NCBI GenBank assembly: GCA_016199605.1
Contig: JACQGJ010000569.1
Location: forward strand, 1 to 6,478
Reading direction: 5' to 3'
Source: Armatimonadota bacterium
GTDB taxonomy: Bacteria > Armatimonadota > Abditibacteriia > CG2-30-59-28
DNA length: 6,478 nucleotides
In this document: in pieces, positions 4,029-6,478 of the stretch
Layout: each line of letters begins with the position of its first letter
How positions within the stretch are numbered: position 1 is the first letter of the stretch
Made by a program: the position numbers and the translations under genes
Notes under the pieces: generated by a model
Databases searched by the model: none
What the model was told of the DNA's origin: nothing
What the model saw: the letters and a program-made list of their open reading frames with translations, nothing else

Positions 4029-6478
4029 ATGCAAAGAACTCCGAACCCGTTTCTCATTGTGTGCTCAGCCGTTCTCATCAGGGCAAGCTACGCCCATGCC
4101 AAACAGGAGGTCAACCGAATGACAATAGTTCCCTCTCTTCCCACAACCGGTGGCAATCGCTACTACATCACAAACCGCGAGCCCCTGCTTCCCAGCCCGC
4201 TTCTCAAGCTGCCAATTGGGTCCGTTCGACCGGAAGGTTGGCTGCGGCACCAACTCGTCCTGATGAGTGATGGAATGACTGGACACCTTGCGGAGATCAG
4301 CCCCTGGTGCAAGTTTGAGGGGAGCGCCTGGGCCTCTCCCACGGGAGAAGGAGATCGAGGCTGGGAAGAGATGCCCTACTGGCTGAAGGGCTTTGCCGAC
4401 CTCGGATACCTCCTGAAAGACGAGCGGGTCCTCGGCGAAGCGAGAAAATGGATTGAGGCAACGCTGGCAAGTCAACAACCCGACGGCTGGTTCGGACCGA
4501 TAGCGAACAAACTGAGCTTCGACCTTTGGCCGAACATGATCATGATAGACATCCTCCAGTCGTTCTATGAGGCGACGGACGATCCACGCGTCCTGCCGTT
4601 TATGACGCGGTACTTTCGATGGCAGCACGATCTACCTCTCGAGAAGCTGTTGCCCGAAAGCTGGCAGAAGGTGAGGGGAGGAGACAATCTCGCTAATATC
4701 TACTGGCTTTACAATCATACCGGCGAGCCGTGGCTGCTCGATCTGGCGAAAAAGGTCCATGAGCGAACTGTTGACTGGACGGGAGGCGTCGCGAACTGGC
4801 ACGGGGTCAATCTCTGTCAGGGATTCCGGGAGCCGGCCGAGTACTACCAGCAAGCCAGGGATGCGACCTTTCTCCGAGCGACCGAGCGCAACTACGCAAC
4901 GGTGATGGGAATGTACGGCCAAGTGCCCGGCGGCATGTTCGGCGCAGATGAGAACTGTCGTCAGGGCTACTCCGATCCGCGGCAGGCTGCAGAGACCTGT
5001 TCAATGGTGGAGTCCATGCTGAGCAACGAAATGCTGCTGAAGATTACCGGCAATCCGATGTATGGAGATCGGTGTGAGGAGGTGGCGTTCAACTCCCTGC
5101 CTGCGGCCATGACTCCGGACCTGAAGGCGCTGCACTACCTGACGGCACCGAATATGGTTCAACTCGACCGCTCCAACAAAGCCCCCATGCTGCAGAACGG
5201 TGGAGACATGTTGTCCTATTCTGCCTTCGAGCAATACCGATGCTGCCAGCATAACGTGTCGCACGGCTGGCCCTACTATGCCGAGCACCTCTGGATGGCG
5301 ACTCAGGGGAACGGGCTGGCGGCAGTGCTTTACGCTCCCAGCGAGGTGGAAGCGGAAGTTGGCGACGGAACGACGGTCAGGATCGCCGAAAAGACCGACT
5401 ACCCCTTCGCGGGCGCGGTTGATCTGACTGTGACTTTGGCGAGGGCCACCAGGTTTCCTGTGTACCTGCGCATTCCGGGATGGTGCGAATCCGCCAGGGC
5501 GAGCGTTAACGGAACCGCGCTAAAGTTGCCGACCCAGCCTTCGGCCTTTGTAGTGCTCAACCGGACGTGGAATACCGGCGACAAAGTGCGTCTCGAGCTG
5601 CCGATGCAGGTCAGAGTCAGGACCTTGGTTAACAATAAGAAGTCCGTCTCCGTCAGCCGAGGTCCCTTGACCTACTCGCTGAAGATTGGTGAGAGATGGC
5701 AGAAATACGGAGGCACGGAGGGCTTTCCCTCCTTCGAGGTCTTTCCGACAACGCCCTGGAATTACGGGTTGGTTCTCGAGGAGCAGGAGCCGAAGACCAC
5801 CTTTGAGGTGGTGAAAATGAAAGCCCCTCTCGCTGACCAGCCGTTCACCGTTGAAGCTGCTCCGGTCCAGCTCCGAGCCAAAGCGAAACGCATTCCGCAG
5901 TGGCAGTTGCAGTCAAATCTGGTTGGGTTGCTGCAGGAAAGCCCGGTGAAGTCTGACGAACCGGTGGAGACGGTGACCCTCATTCCCATGGGGTGCGCTC
6001 GCCTGCGAATCTCTGCCTTCCCCGTCCTCGGAGACGGTCCCGACGCTCACGTCTGGCGGGAACCACCCAAACCGCCTTTGGCCTCGCACTGCAACCCCTC
6101 CGATACCACTCTCGCCCTCAACGACGGGTTACTGCCGAAGAACTCCAACGACCAGTCCCTCCCCCGGTTCACCTGGTGGGATCACCTCGGCACAACCGAG
6201 TGGGTGCAATACGACTTCGACACGCCGCGGCGCCTCGATTCCTGCGAGGTGTTTTGGTTCGACGATACCGGTGTCGGCCAATGTCGGGTTCCTGCTTCGT
6301 GGAGCGTGCTCTGGAAAGACGGTGAGACTTGGCGACCCGTGGCCGCCTCTTCCCCTTACGGAGTGGACCGGGACAAGCTCAACAAAGTGAGCTTCGAGCC
6401 GGTGACCACGAGTGCCTTGAGGGTGGAGGTCCAACTGCAACAGGGATTCTCCGGCGGTATGCTGGAGTGGACGGTGAA
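4029..6478 (+). CDS. DUF1680/GH127-type beta-L-arabinofuranosidase-like enzyme (3' end cut by window edge)
   Basis: 816 codons are visible with no stop. The protein begins with a weak signal peptide (FLIVCSAVLI, then an Ala-His-Ala cleavage-like site at residues 22-24). The DUF1680 core spans about residues 55-665 and opens with the family hallmark LKLPIGSVRPEGWL (59-72). The characterised GH127 enzyme HypBA1 uses a cysteine nucleophile bound to zinc by one Glu and three Cys. Here AETCSMVE supplies Glu322 and Cys324, and QYRCCQHN supplies Cys405 (the nucleophile equivalent) and Cys406. Glu308 in GADENCR is the candidate acid/base. The (alpha/alpha)6 barrel is followed by beta-sandwiches (about 430-665). 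Residues 690-816 are a discoidin-like extension (ALNDG, FTWWDH, WVQYDF) whose final LEWTV suggests the stop is a few codons away. The expected role is exo-removal of terminal L-arabinofuranose or a related sugar; GH127 also includes aceric acid hydrolases, so the exact substrate is open. The ATG at 4119 is a serious alternative start. Confidence 0.92.
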   Translation, partial: MQRTPNPFLIVCSAVLIRASYAHAKQEVNRMTIVPSLPTTGGNRYYITNREPLLPSPLLKLPIGSVRPEGWLRHQLVLMSDGMTGHLAEISPWCKFEGSAWASPTGEGDRGWEEMPYWLKGFADLGYLLKDERVLGEARKWIEATLASQQPDGWFGPIANKLSFDLWPNMIMIDILQSFYEATDDPRVLPFMTRYFRWQHDLPLEKLLPESWQKVRGGDNLANIYWLYNHTGEPWLLDLAKKVHERTVDWTGGVANWHGVNLCQGFREPAEYYQQARDATFLRATERNYATVMGMYGQVPGGMFGADENCRQGYSDPRQAAETCSMVESMLSNEMLLKITGNPMYGDRCEEVAFNSLPAAMTPDLKALHYLTAPNMVQLDRSNKAPMLQNGGDMLSYSAFEQYRCCQHNVSHGWPYYAEHLWMATQGNGLAAVLYAPSEVEAEVGDGTTVRIAEKTDYPFAGAVDLTVTLARATRFPVYLRIPGWCESARASVNGTALKLPTQPSAFVVLNRTWNTGDKVRLELPMQVRVRTLVNNKKSVSVSRGPLTYSLKIGERWQKYGGTEGFPSFEVFPTTPWNYGLVLEEQEPKTTFEVVKMKAPLADQPFTVEAAPVQLRAKAKRIPQWQLQSNLVGLLQESPVKSDEPVETVTLIPMGCARLRISAFPVLGDGPDAHVWREPPKPPLASHCNPSDTTLALNDGLLPKNSNDQSLPRFTWWDHLGTTEWVQYDFDTPRRLDSCEVFWFDDTGVGQCRVPASWSVLWKDGETWRPVAASSPYGVDRDKLNKVSFEPVTTSALRVEVQLQQGFSGGMLEWTV
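4105..4110 (+). promoter_or_regulatory. Strong internal Shine-Dalgarno before an in-frame ATG at 4119
   Basis: A full AGGAGG sits eight bases upstream of the ATG at 4119-4121, which is codon 31 of the frame opened at 4029. Initiation here would give a product starting MTIVPSLPTTGGN without the signal peptide, while keeping the whole DUF1680 core. This is the best ribosome binding site visible in the rightward gene. Confidence 0.5.
6096..6478 (+). other. Discoidin-like C-terminal module of the GH127-like enzyme (incomplete)
   Basis: This covers residues 690-816. The order TTLALNDG, then SLPRFTWWDHLGTTEWVQYDFDTPRRLDSCEV, ASWSVLWKDGETWRPV, ALRVEVQLQ and GGMLEWTV matches the strand layout of an F5/8 type C-like jelly roll. 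Parallel elements are seen in the C-terminal module of the divergent gene (LTDG, HWIQLDFP, EVEVY). It is probably a sugar-binding or structural appendage. Confidence 0.6.

Noticed and set aside
4065..4628. Minus-strand open frame of 187 codons opposite the GH127-like gene, and smaller ones at 4632-4922, 5001-5288 and 6129-6440
   Set aside because: They are antisense shadows of a clear DUF1680 coding sequence in GC-rich DNA, with no family-like motifs.
1..6478. tRNA, rRNA, CRISPR array, insertion sequence or attachment site
   Set aside because: The window is almost fully covered by three coding sequences. No terminal inverted repeats, regular spacer repeats, transposase motifs or tRNA-like folds were seen.

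Overview
The window is a GC-rich bacterial chromosomal segment (roughly 60% GC by eye) with Shine-Dalgarno-led genes. All three genes appear to encode large, modular, carbohydrate-active proteins; two have clear signal peptides and one a weak one. Discoidin-like and jelly-roll modules appended to glycosidase-type cores are common in heterotrophic polysaccharide degraders such as Planctomycetota, Verrucomicrobiota, Lentisphaerota and Armatimonadota. I cannot place the source more precisely from the sequence.

Layout: positions 1-420 (minus strand) hold the 5' part of a secreted protein with a jelly-roll-like module; its gene leaves the window on the left. Positions 440-3889 (minus strand) hold one complete 1149-residue secreted protein with five parts: an N-terminal beta-rich domain, a putative (beta/alpha)8 glycosidase barrel of an uncharacterised type, a small beta-sandwich, a CBM4/9-like module, and a C-terminal discoidin (F5/8 type C)-like module. 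The two minus-strand genes are 19 bp apart and look like an operon. Positions 3890-4028 are a short divergent intergenic region with a good sigma70-like promoter facing right. Positions 4029-6478 (plus strand) hold a DUF1680/GH127-type beta-L-arabinofuranosidase-like enzyme. Its zinc-cysteine active site is intact, and a discoidin-like C-terminal domain follows; the gene runs off the right edge probably within a few codons of its stop.

Together the genes look like part of a locus for breaking down a plant or algal polysaccharide or glycoprotein. The GH127-like enzyme would remove terminal L-arabinofuranose or a related rare sugar, and the 1149-residue protein is a candidate glycosidase of unknown specificity. 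No transporter, regulator, RNA gene, mobile element or CRISPR array is present. The most interesting points are the 1149-residue candidate glycosidase, the non-standard GH127 active-site surroundings, a possible dual start (secreted or cytoplasmic) of the GH127-like gene, and a strong nested hairpin inside the coding sequence at a domain boundary.
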